Positions 7,910 through 15,506 of a stretch of 64,000 nucleotides of DNA are shown in pieces. The first letter of the stretch is position 1; each line of letters opens with the position of its first letter. Source of the DNA: Sphingobacterium bovisgrunnientis (GTDB lineage Bacteria > Bacteroidota > Bacteroidia > Sphingobacteriales > Sphingobacteriaceae); contig NZ_WUQY01000003.1 of NCBI RefSeq assembly GCF_009829085.1, positions 62,001-126,000 on the forward strand. The letters run 5' to 3'. The position numbers and the translations under genes are program-made. Under the pieces are notes generated by a model that was given only the letters and a program-made list of their open reading frames with translations, searched no databases and was not told the DNA's origin.

Positions 7910-9037
7910 CTAAAACAGCTCGTTGAACCCGCTTGCTGTGTACCATTTTAGTGACCTATAATAATCGTGTACCATGTTTTCATTTTCAGCATTTGGGATA
8001 TAACAAGTAAGTCCACTGTTTTTATTTATAATAAAACCGTTAAATTTTGGAGTATTCGCCTTGAATAATAAGGCAGTATTGACAGCAGTCTTTAATGAGG
8101 CAACATTTAGATTGTTATAATTTGTTTCTATAAAATCTAAGAAATCAAATGCAATTAATGGATTACTAAATCGATCAAAATCCATTCGTTGAATCTGATC
8201 TCTATTAAAATCGTTATATAAAGGAGCCTGCGAATTGAGAGTTAGTTTCGTGGCATCAGCTAAAGCTTGAAGCTTACTAGCATCTACTACAGATACGGTC
8301 GCAGATTGAAAATTTCCACTCATTTGATTGTAATGATTAAAATACTTTTGAGAAATTGATATATACGCGTTTGTGCCTTCTTGAAATAAATTATTAACAA
8401 TTTTACTGTAGGGCATACCATTAGCTACCACTTCTCCTGGAGAAGCAATAAAATATTTAGATTTATCTTTAATCTCGTACAATACTTCAACACTTGCCAT
8501 AGAGCACGCATCAAACATGATGAAATCAAAGACATTACTTGGAATAGCACTGTTCAACTCCTTGATGTCCATTTCATCGCCACCGTCATTTCCAAAGGAT
8601 TTTAATTTAATTGGACCTACATTGGCTGGTACCCATCCTGTAGCATGTGACCAAAGTATTAGCCCATAACTTTTAGCTTCGTAAGATTGTTGTACTTCAG
8701 TTATGATTTGTCTTAGTACGGTAGGATCAGAAGAATTGTGACTCGTGTATTCTTTTATTTTCTTTTTTCCTTCTTTTTTAGAAATATGATAAAGTGCAGG
8801 GTTCGCTCCAGGTAGTTTAGCGTAAACAAGCAAATTACCGTCCACATCATCAATGTTATCTTCCAGTTGCTCGATATTATCGTATGCCTCTGGTGAGAGA
8901 TTATTATTAGCTGCCATATAGATTAAAATTGTTCTAAATGGTTGTTTTTTATTTGGAGTTGGATTGTTTTCCCCACAGGCGCACAACACTAAAAATGTGA
9001 AAAAATATAATAAAATAATTGGATTTTTGAGTTTCAT
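7910..9037 (-). CDS. Clostripain-family (C11) cysteine peptidase lipoprotein
   Basis: A 375-residue lipoprotein with lipobox LCAC (Cys21). The C11 clostripain fold is seen through RTILIYMAANNNLS at about 35-48, the histidine motif LILWSHATGW (His131), and the cysteine motif FDACSMASVEV (Cys178). Both catalytic residues are kept. Clostripain-type peptidases cut after basic residues. Surface C11 lipoproteins of Bacteroidota act on host or self proteins, but this one's target is unknown. It lies downstream of the 996-residue lipoprotein gene on the same strand, separated by a 150-base gap that holds a terminator, so it likely has its own promoter. Confidence 0.88.
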   Translation of the reverse strand: MKLKNPIILLYFFTFLVLCACGENNPTPNKKQPFRTILIYMAANNNLSPEAYDNIEQLEDNIDDVDGNLLVYAKLPGANPALYHISKKEGKKKIKEYTSHNSSDPTVLRQIITEVQQSYEAKSYGLILWSHATGWVPANVGPIKLKSFGNDGGDEMDIKELNSAIPSNVFDFIMFDACSMASVEVLYEIKDKSKYFIASPGEVVANGMPYSKIVNNLFQEGTNAYISISQKYFNHYNQMSGNFQSATVSVVDASKLQALADATKLTLNSQAPLYNDFNRDQIQRMDFDRFSNPLIAFDFLDFIETNYNNLNVASLKTAVNTALLFKANTPKFNGFIINKNSGLTCYIPNAENENMVHDYYRSLKWYTASGFNELF

Positions 9038-9139
9038 GAATGGGTAGTAAAAGAGGTTTGTATGTAATCAATTGTTGTAAAATATTACTTTAAGACAATT
9101 TATGAATTTGTTTTTATTTGCAGAAATATAAAAACACAA

Positions 9140-9165
9140 AAAGGGTGGCATAATTGCCACCCTTT
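9140..9165 (-). terminator. Hairpin terminator after the collagen-like lipoprotein gene
   Basis: Perfect 11-bp arms (9140-9150, 9155-9165) with a 4-base loop lie 22 bases beyond the stop codon of the 9187-12177 gene. Confidence 0.75.
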
Positions 9166-9186
9166 AAGTTTTATACTAATTAAGTA

Positions 9187-12177
9187 TTAGATACCGCTGT
9201 TTTTAACAACTGGTACATAGATATATCCAGTACTTTCAGATGCTTTTGCATCAGTAAGTCCATCATTAAATTTATTAGTGACAGTCACTTTATAAACAAT
9301 TGTGATAGTTTGTTGAATATTAGCACCATTATTTGTCCATACAGCTTGGTTGTTAGAGTATGAAGCAGAAGCGTTAACTAATGTCAATGGAGTTAAACCG
9401 TTGTGACTAGAAATTAATCCAGGGTACACACCTACTACTGCTACGTTAGTTAATGTCGCAGCTGTTTCAGTACCTCCTACATAACCTACAGCATATTGAT
9501 TCAATAATGAGCTTGTTGTTACGAAATTAGGACTAACAAAATCAAAGATTTTACCTCCGTTGAAATCAAGGACTTGTACTGCTCTACGTAGATCTAATTT
9601 AGATGTATTATCAGCAGTTACTTCTTTATCGATTAATTCAAGTTTATTACCCCAGTTTGCAGTAGTTCTTGCTTTAACAACCAATGGTTGAACAGGGTTT
9701 TTAAATTTAACTGGGAATGATTCTGTTTTGTACGTAGCACCATTCAATTTAGTAGTAATAGTAACATTAACTTCGTCACCATTGATTCTGTTTCTAGCAG
9801 CTTGAATTGTTTCATCCAATTGGATTTGTGCAGTGCCTAAATTACCGTTTACAACTGTGATACCTGAGATACCTGCTAAGCTAAATTCAAAAGTAGTATT
9901 AGCAGAACCAGCGACTGGAGTTGCAGGTGTTTTAGTCCAGTAATTCCACAAGTCAGCGTCTAATTGCCAGTTGTTACCACCAATGTTAATACCATTGATA
10001 ACACCGAATGATTGTGTATTATCCCAGAATGTAACTTGTTTAGTTAATGATTGGATATTATTTGCTGTTACAGTTAATGTAATTTTAACATTTACTTCTG
10101 GATTAGCTAAGTTAGAAGAAGTGTATTTACCTGTGATAACATAAGTACCTGGTAACACTTGATTACCTAATGTAATCTCGAAGTTGTTTGAGTTAGGAAT
10201 TGCTGCTGCGATTGGTGTTACAGTTATAGCTGCAGCTCCTACGCCAGAATAAGTACTACCATCTTTCGTAATAGATGAAGTGCTGTAATTTACAACAGGA
10301 TAGTTAGTGTTGAACGTAGTTTGGTTCATTCCTAATCTATTGTATGCAGCATCAAATGTACTTGGCTCTTGGAACGCTACGTTTAATGGAGTTGTTGTAC
10401 CGACAGCAGTCATATTGAATGATGCTGTACCGTTGATAGATACTGGAGTTACTGGAGTATTTACAAGTGCGATTTTAACAAAACGAGTTGCTAATAATGT
10501 AGTTCCATTTGGAGCATACATATCAACTTTTACAACCGGTGTTCTATTACCTACAGCCGCTGCTGTGTTGTAGAAACCTGCTGTTCTCTCTGCTACAGAA
10601 ATTTTTCCATTATCCAATTTGATATCGTCAGCGTAATCATTACCTCCAGTACCATATGGCGAAACTTTTGAGAATTTTAATACATAACCACTAAGCCCAT
10701 TATCATCCATAGAGATAAGTTGTGGAGTTGTAAAGTTTCTTACAAAGAATCCTTTTAATTCTTGATTTAAGTCAATAGCACCTTTATATGTGTAAGAACT
10801 CAAATTTGGTCGTTGAGAAGCAGCTAACTCGCGCTCAGCGTTTTCATAAATGTTTAATGTAAAGTTTGCTTTTGTTTTAGCATCAAGAATACCTGTCGAG
10901 ACACCAGTAAAAATACCATTCGAAGCATTTTGATCTCCGATAATAGTATTAATTCTAGAATTTGCGTTTACAAAATAATTTGGAGATGCACCAATAGCTT
11001 GGAAATCTGTTTGAGGAGTTACTATTTTACCATTAACTTTTTCATGACGCTCAATAGTTACTTCGTTGATATAAACGATTTCCTCTTTTGCTAAATTGTA
11101 TTCAGATACAACTCTACTTTGTTTATCTCCTGTGCTACCGTCAGCTTGATTTGCTTTTTTATTTAAAACTCTTAAAGCTAAATGTAATTTGTTCGCATCA
11201 GAATTTGCTGGGAATGTGATTCCTTGAGGAGTTGCTGCAATAGTAACTTCACTGAAAGTCTTACTAATAGTATTAATTGAGAATTGCGCTAAATTATCTC
11301 CGCTGCTTCTAAATACAGGTGCAGCTGTAGCAGTTTGAGACACTAAGCCTTCAACATCATAGAAGTTAGGGTTAACACCAAATGGGTTTAATTTGTATGT
11401 GATTAAACCAGCACCTTGCATTAATGTAGTTCCGTGAGTTGCGTTGCTACGAACGATTTTAGGGAAAGTTAAAACAGGAGAGTTGCTTTCAATAAAGTTA
11501 GGCAATAACGCTATACTTGTAATTGCGTTTTTCTCTTTACCTATGAATATACTTTCAGATGCAGTTCCGTTAGAACTAGTGAATACAACATTATATCCTC
11601 CGTCAACTTCTACAACTGTTACTTCTCCGGAGTATGCTAATACATTAGTATTTAGATCATTAATAAACCAGTATTTTTTACCACCAACAGTTCTAATTTC
11701 AGGAGTTGCACCGTTAGCTCCATTAGTACCGTTAGCACCTGTTGCTTTTACAGTTGATGGAGTCCAAGTAGATCCGTTTGTAGAACTTTCCCAGAAATTT
11801 GTTGTGGCATTGATTCTCCATTGTGTACCTGGTGTACCAGCGGGGCCCTGAGCGCCAGCAGGTCCTTGAGCACCAGCAGGTCCTTGAGCACCAGCAGGTC
11901 CTTGAGCACCGTTTCTAATAGAATAGTTTACAGTTGACCCATCAGGTTTTTTAAACACAATATCAAATCCACCTGTTACAGAAGTAACAGATTGAACTAC
12001 CATGTTTGCTGCTAAAGATTGTAATTGTGTTTTTAAAGTTGCAATGTCAGATGCATTCTGCTCAATGCCTTGTTCAAGTCGTGTGATGTCGTCATCATAC
12101 TTCTTACAGCCCTCTAATACCACCGAGCTACTAATAGCTACGGCTAAGGCTAGTTTGGATAGATTTCTAATTTTCAT
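9187..12177 (-). CDS. Large surface lipoprotein with coiled coil and collagen-like GPAGAQ repeats
   Basis: The 996-residue product has a lipoprotein signal (LEGC, Cys24) followed by KKYDDD, the charged signature associated with surface export in Bacteroidota. Residues about 25-60 form a heptad-like coiled coil (DDDITRLEQGIEQNASDIATLKT-type pattern). Residues about 89-115 are collagen-like, with four GAQGPA units from identical 18-bp DNA repeats. Most of the rest is Thr/Asn/Val-rich beta structure with several Ig/cadherin-like segments (for example LGNQVLPGTYVITGKYTSS). A C-terminal secretion motif is not apparent. The coiled coil followed by Gly-Pro repeats suggests a trimeric stalk presenting beta domains. 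Function (adhesin, matrix or S-layer-like) is not known. The gene stands alone between terminators. Confidence 0.85.
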   Translation of the reverse strand: MKIRNLSKLALAVAISSSVVLEGCKKYDDDITRLEQGIEQNASDIATLKTQLQSLAANMVVQSVTSVTGGFDIVFKKPDGSTVNYSIRNGAQGPAGAQGPAGAQGPAGAQGPAGTPGTQWRINATTNFWESSTNGSTWTPSTVKATGANGTNGANGATPEIRTVGGKKYWFINDLNTNVLAYSGEVTVVEVDGGYNVVFTSSNGTASESIFIGKEKNAITSIALLPNFIESNSPVLTFPKIVRSNATHGTTLMQGAGLITYKLNPFGVNPNFYDVEGLVSQTATAAPVFRSSGDNLAQFSINTISKTFSEVTIAATPQGITFPANSDANKLHLALRVLNKKANQADGSTGDKQSRVVSEYNLAKEEIVYINEVTIERHEKVNGKIVTPQTDFQAIGASPNYFVNANSRINTIIGDQNASNGIFTGVSTGILDAKTKANFTLNIYENAERELAASQRPNLSSYTYKGAIDLNQELKGFFVRNFTTPQLISMDDNGLSGYVLKFSKVSPYGTGGNDYADDIKLDNGKISVAERTAGFYNTAAAVGNRTPVVKVDMYAPNGTTLLATRFVKIALVNTPVTPVSINGTASFNMTAVGTTTPLNVAFQEPSTFDAAYNRLGMNQTTFNTNYPVVNYSTSSITKDGSTYSGVGAAAITVTPIAAAIPNSNNFEITLGNQVLPGTYVITGKYTSSNLANPEVNVKITLTVTANNIQSLTKQVTFWDNTQSFGVINGINIGGNNWQLDADLWNYWTKTPATPVAGSANTTFEFSLAGISGITVVNGNLGTAQIQLDETIQAARNRINGDEVNVTITTKLNGATYKTESFPVKFKNPVQPLVVKARTTANWGNKLELIDKEVTADNTSKLDLRRAVQVLDFNGGKIFDFVSPNFVTTSSLLNQYAVGYVGGTETAATLTNVAVVGVYPGLISSHNGLTPLTLVNASASYSNNQAVWTNNGANIQQTITIVYKVTVTNKFNDGLTDAKASESTGYIYVPVVKNSGI
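11839..11910. repeat. Four 18-bp tandem repeats encoding GAQGPA
   Basis: Three identical units (agcaggtccttgagcacc at 11857, 11875 and 11893) and one divergent unit at 11839 lie within the lipoprotein gene. The unit length is a multiple of three, so copy-number change would lengthen or shorten the collagen-like stalk without a frameshift. Confidence 0.9.
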
Positions 12178-12247
12178 ATTCGCTTTTTGAGATTAGTTCG
12201 AATTATTTGTTATTTTATTTTTATATCTAGTTAATATTAATAAACTG

Positions 12248-12260
12248 TGTAAAAGTACAA
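12248..12260. promoter_or_regulatory. Shared 13-mer TGTAAAAGTACAA, copy 1
   Basis: The identical 13-mer is found upstream of two neighbouring minus-strand genes (here, 71 bases before the large lipoprotein start, and at 12582-12594). It is a dyad TGTA-N4-TACA and could be an operator for the nearby S24-type regulator. Confidence 0.4.
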
Positions 12261-12294
12261 CATAATATTGTATCAACAAATTTTTTTTTAAATT

Positions 12295-12537
12295 TTATTT
12301 ATTATACGTTTTTATTTCGAAAATAAGGTGGTGAATGTGTCCGTCAATGTCATTTATTTCAACTTCATAAGTGGTTTTGATATTTTTTTTATTTATCTTA
12401 ATGTGCTCTTTTGCAAAATCTTTGTCTTTTAATTTAATACATTTTAACGTGGCTAGCGTTATTATGTCTTGGTTTGTAATTTCGTCTTCCAATTTTAGAT
12501 TGACGGAATCTGTTTTCTGTTCATGTTGGCTTTTCAT
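12295..12537 (-). CDS. Small hypothetical protein
   Basis: An 80-residue product if the start is the ATG at 12537 (MKSQHEQ). The longer frame begins at a TTG inside the regulatory dyad and is unlikely. It is charged and hydrophilic, with no signal peptide or membrane segment; the pattern suggests a small alpha/beta domain ending in strands (KTTYEVEINDIDGHIHHLIFEI). I do not recognise the family. It is transcribed away from the XRE/S24 regulator gene and lies just upstream of the large lipoprotein gene on the same strand. It could be part of the regulator's own small regulon. Confidence 0.6.
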   Translation of the reverse strand: MKSQHEQKTDSVNLKLEDEITNQDIITLATLKCIKLKDKDFAKEHIKINKKNIKTTYEVEINDIDGHIHHLIFEIKTYNK

Positions 12538-12580
12538 ACCATTTGTTAATAGTTGGCTGTTGTTGCCCTTGTCAGTTATT

Positions 12581-12594
12581 TTGTAAAAGTACAA
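12581..12594. promoter_or_regulatory. Dyad TTGTA-AAAG-TACAA, copy 2
   Basis: Perfect 5-bp arms with a 4-base spacer, 44 bases upstream of the small protein start and about 150 bases upstream of the divergent regulator gene. It shares 13 identical bases with 12248-12260. Confidence 0.45.
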
Positions 12595-12742
12595 TACAAA
12601 ATTGTTTTTTGCAATATGTTTGATGTTTTTTGTATATTATTTTAATTTTCCGACTTTTGGTCTTATTTTTGTTCTTCCTGTAGCAACATTGGAACTAGAA
12701 TCAACTGTCTAGAAAAGCAATTCTCTATAATTACAATAAAAA

Positions 12743-13360
12743 ATGACAAACTGGGATCGTTTAGAAAAAGTAATAAAATATTTAAACTTCAACGTTAATT
12801 CTTTTGCCAAGGAAATAGGTTTGAACAGGGCTGAAAGATTATATCAAATAAAAAGAGGGAACTATGCTATAAGTAAAAACCTTGCTAGCACAATTTCTGA
12901 ACACTTCCCAAATATTAATGATGCGTGGTTGATTACAGGTGAAGGTAGTATGTTAAAAGATAGTTCGGATTCATATTATAAAATACCTTTATTTAATGTA
13001 AGTTTAGATGAATTCAATATCGATTTAACCAAAATGACTCCAGCCCATGAATTGGAAATTCCAATATTGTCCGGTAGTGATTTTGCTATAGTGAATGAAG
13101 GGGAAGCTATGTCTCCAGAAATCGAGCATGCAAGTGTTGTGTTCGTCAAAGAGGTTGATAAGTCTGCAGTAATTTACGGGGATATATATTTAATAATATC
13201 TGAACACATAAATTTAATTCGTTTTGTGCGTGGGTTAGATGAGAAAAGATGGAAGCTTGTAGCGAAGAATTCAGCTGATTACGATGAAATTGTAATTGAT
13301 CATGAACTTATAAAAGCTGTATATAAAGTGAAAGGTGTGCTTTCTATGGTTACAATGTAA
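12743..13360 (+). CDS. XRE/S24-type transcriptional regulator lacking the catalytic serine
   Basis: The 205-residue protein has an N-terminal helix-turn-helix (about 1-70: VNSFAKEIGLNRAERLYQI then the end ITGEGSML) and a C-terminal LexA/CI-like S24 fold (about 85-200). In active S24 domains the site reads GxSMxP; here it is GEAMSP with Ala122 in place of the serine, followed by GDIYLII. The general base region reads LIRFVRGL, with Arg where Lys is usual. Self-cleavage is therefore unlikely, and it is probably a stable repressor or sensor. Such regulators without phage genes are common in Bacteroidota. It is divergent from the small 12295-12537 gene and ends at a hairpin with a T run. Confidence 0.85.
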   Translation: MTNWDRLEKVIKYLNFNVNSFAKEIGLNRAERLYQIKRGNYAISKNLASTISEHFPNINDAWLITGEGSMLKDSSDSYYKIPLFNVSLDEFNIDLTKMTPAHELEIPILSGSDFAIVNEGEAMSPEIEHASVVFVKEVDKSAVIYGDIYLIISEHINLIRFVRGLDEKRWKLVAKNSADYDEIVIDHELIKAVYKVKGVLSMVTM

Positions 13361-13381
13361 TAATGTAAAAAAAATATTTTT

Positions 13382-13414
13382 AAAAAGTTCATCGCAGTTG
13401 ATGAGCTTTTTTTT
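13382..13414 (+). terminator. Intrinsic terminator of the S24-type regulator gene
   Basis: A stem of AAAAAGTTCATC with GATGAGCTTTTT (one G-T pair) and a 6-base loop is followed by a run of eight T. Confidence 0.85.
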
Positions 13415-13499
13415 ATATCCCTGATTTTACATTGAAAATATTGTTTTTATTTTTATTGTTAGATTGAGTTAGTGAAATATTGGTTGTCTTTATTAATAT

Positions 13500-14051
13500 T
13501 TATTTCTGTGTATTCTGATCGATAAATTGACTCGATACCATCAAACCTTTCTGCAATCTATCTTGATCCGTGCCAGATATAATGTGGTAATTTGCATTTA
13601 GCGCATTTAATTCATCTTTCCATATGTTCATAAAGTGCTCTCTTTCCGTTGGGAAGTCACGTAAAGGATCATCTTGCCATGGTAAATCAATATCCATTAA
13701 CAAATACAGATCGTATTTTCTATTTTGTATTTCTGCTATGATATTTTCAGGTGTGTGTTTGAATAAATGATCACACCATATTTTCACCGTCAGAATTGTG
13801 GTGTCACATATTAAGATATTGTTTGTTGCTTTACTAGCAACTGCTTCTTCTAGCGCACGTTGACCGTGAAACATATTCACTTCATCTTCTAACGTATATT
13901 GGCGATTCAAATCTTCGCAATAAAATCGTGCATATTCCGGGACGCAAAGTGTGTTTAATTCTTTTGCAAGGTAATTTGCCATGGTCGATTTTCCAGTAGA
14001 TTCAGGTCCTACCACCGCGATTTTCAGAAGAGTATTTTTTGAGTGCGCCAT
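13500..14051 (-). CDS. NadR-like nicotinamide riboside kinase / AAA ATPase
   Basis: The 183-residue protein starts at the ATG at 14051; the longer frame begins with TTG. The P-loop GPESTGKST lies at about 15-23 (Lys21). Further P-loop kinase blocks follow: CVPEYARFYCEDL, then ILICDTTILTVKIWCDH (Walker B-like), then YLLMDIDLPWQDDPLRDFP. This matches the ribosylnicotinamide kinase domain of NadR, which phosphorylates nicotinamide riboside in NAD salvage. The N-terminal adenylyltransferase and HTH domains of enterobacterial NadR are absent, as usual in Bacteroidota. It follows the YkuK gene on the same strand after a 138-base gap. In this phylum it often neighbours a PnuC transporter, which is not seen here. 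Confidence 0.85.
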   Translation of the reverse strand: MAHSKNTLLKIAVVGPESTGKSTMANYLAKELNTLCVPEYARFYCEDLNRQYTLEDEVNMFHGQRALEEAVASKATNNILICDTTILTVKIWCDHLFKHTPENIIAEIQNRKYDLYLLMDIDLPWQDDPLRDFPTEREHFMNIWKDELNALNANYHIISGTDQDRLQKGLMVSSQFIDQNTQK

Positions 14052-14137
14052 TCTTGCAATATTACACAAAATATTAGGGTTGCAAAATGCTTTTGTGTGA
14101 AAATGGTTGGTCTAAAATGGAGAGAAAAGTTCTATTC

Positions 14138-14160
14138 TTCAATTAAATTTCTTAATTGAA
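14138..14160 (-). terminator. A+T-rich hairpin after the YkuK gene
   Basis: Nine-base perfect arms TTCAATTAA/TTAATTGAA with a 5-base loop lie about 30 bases beyond the YkuK stop. The stem is weak and the call is tentative. Confidence 0.4.
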
Positions 14161-14189
14161 AACAGGTTAAAAAAGAAAATGCTAAATAG

Positions 14190-14663
14190 TTATTGTACTA
14201 TTCTATTCGCACAGTTTGTACTAGCAAACGATTCAGGTTTTGCTTTAAATACAAAGCCCATTCCTAAGATATAACCCATAGCTTCTTTTAGAGCTACATT
14301 TGATTCGAAATTAGGATTGGTATTAATGTCGGCATGTACCTCTAGGTCGACCTCGTATTTGTCAAGGAGAGGGCACAAAAGATAAGCGGCTTCAATAGAT
14401 TTTTGGACTTCGAGAAGCATCCTTTCTTTGATGCTCATGTGGTAGGTAATGCGTTCTTTTTGTGTAAACATAAATCCTCCTTTATGTTCACGAAGAAAAA
14501 CAATGACAGTGGCTATTTCAACAGTGTTACGTTTGACTTGGGAATCCGTTCCGATGTATACTTTTAGCTTGTTGCCTAATTGTTTCTCTCGAATTATTGC
14601 TGTTTCAACAGCTTCGTTGATAGATGAGCGAAGGTATTCGCCATTGAATTTTTGCCATTCCAT
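14190..14663 (-). CDS. YkuK family ribonuclease H-like protein
   Basis: A 157-residue protein with the YkuK signature: VYIGTDSQVKRNTVEIATV at about 35-53 (RNase H-like first strand with its Asp), ITYHMSIKERMLLEVQKS in the middle, and EVHADINTNPNFESN followed by GYILGMGFVFKAKPESFAS at the end. YkuK proteins share the RNase H fold, and their substrate is not established. The acidic residues expected of a metal site (TDS, HADIN) are present. It is transcribed in the same direction as upp upstream, after a 76-base gap. Confidence 0.9.
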   Translation of the reverse strand: MEWQKFNGEYLRSSINEAVETAIIREKQLGNKLKVYIGTDSQVKRNTVEIATVIVFLREHKGGFMFTQKERITYHMSIKERMLLEVQKSIEAAYLLCPLLDKYEVDLEVHADINTNPNFESNVALKEAMGYILGMGFVFKAKPESFASTNCANRIVQ

Positions 14664-14739
14664 AGCTAATTTTGTTTTTTATTGAAGTTAAGATTCGAAT
14701 GTTCATTTTATATGAATGTAATATGATAATTATACTAAA

Positions 14740-15384
14740 TTAAGCTTTGTTGCCGTACGCCAAATCTCCTGCATCACCTAATCCAGGGACAATGTAAGAT
14801 TTACTGGTAAGTTCATTGTCGACATCCCCAATCCACAAATGAGCTTCAGGGATAAATGCACGAACGTGTTGTACTCCTTCTTCGGAGGCTATCACAGCTG
14901 CAATATGTAATTCTTTAATGTTGTATTGGCTTAATAATTCTTTGCAACATAAAACTAAACTTTTCCCTGTAGCCAACATAGGATCTGCGATGATTACTAC
15001 TTTATCATCCAAATCTGGTGTGTTCTCGTATTTCTTATGAATCTCAAATTCGCCGCTTTTTTTTGTGTGACGAAATGCTGCGATAAATCCCGAATCTGCA
15101 TGATCAAATACATTTAAAAAACCTTGATGAAAAGGTAATCCTGCACGAATAATTGTAATAAGAACGGGTTGCTCATCTAGTGTAAGCATTTCCGAAATTC
15201 CTAATGGTGTTTCGATTTCTTCTTTTGAATAGGTGAGGTTCTTGCTGATTTCGTACGCCATGATTTCACCTAATCGTTCGAGATTTTTACGAAAACGCAG
15301 TCGGTCTTGCTGAATAGAAATATGACGAAGTTCGCTTATATATTGATTGGCTATACTATTTTTTTTTGTAAGAATCGTAACCAT
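14740..15384 (-). CDS. upp: Uracil phosphoribosyltransferase
   Basis: Upp converts uracil and PRPP to UMP in pyrimidine salvage in the cytoplasm. The 214-residue protein has the PRPP-binding loop VVIIADPMLATGKS at about 129-142, the type-specific RAGLPFHQGF at about 80-89, and the C-terminal uracil-binding YIVPGLGDAGDLAYG. Length and motifs are normal for the family. It is divergent from uvrB with about 120 bases between the starts. Confidence 0.96.
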   Translation of the reverse strand: MVTILTKKNSIANQYISELRHISIQQDRLRFRKNLERLGEIMAYEISKNLTYSKEEIETPLGISEMLTLDEQPVLITIIRAGLPFHQGFLNVFDHADSGFIAAFRHTKKSGEFEIHKKYENTPDLDDKVVIIADPMLATGKSLVLCCKELLSQYNIKELHIAAVIASEEGVQHVRAFIPEAHLWIGDVDNELTSKSYIVPGLGDAGDLAYGNKA

Positions 15385-15506
15385 AGCAGTCTAGTTTAGA
15401 ACCAATTTAACAAATAATATTGACATATGTTTATGTCGCGTCACAATATATCTGTATTGTTAGGAGATGGTCTAAAGAATTGGTATTTTTACAGTAGAGG
15501 CATTAT

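Noticed and set aside
11444..11851. 135-codon plus-strand frame opposite the collagen-like lipoprotein gene
   Set aside because: It is a shadow of the long minus-strand gene, which has a signal peptide, repeats and a terminator. The plus frame has no start context or family.
11839..11910. Possible CRISPR array from short regular repeats
   Set aside because: The units are contiguous 18-mers without spacers and encode GAQGPA in frame within a gene.
12538..12594. Longer form of the small protein starting at TTG 12594
   Set aside because: The TTG is inside the shared TGTAAAAGTACAA dyad, and an ATG 19 codons downstream gives a plausible protein.
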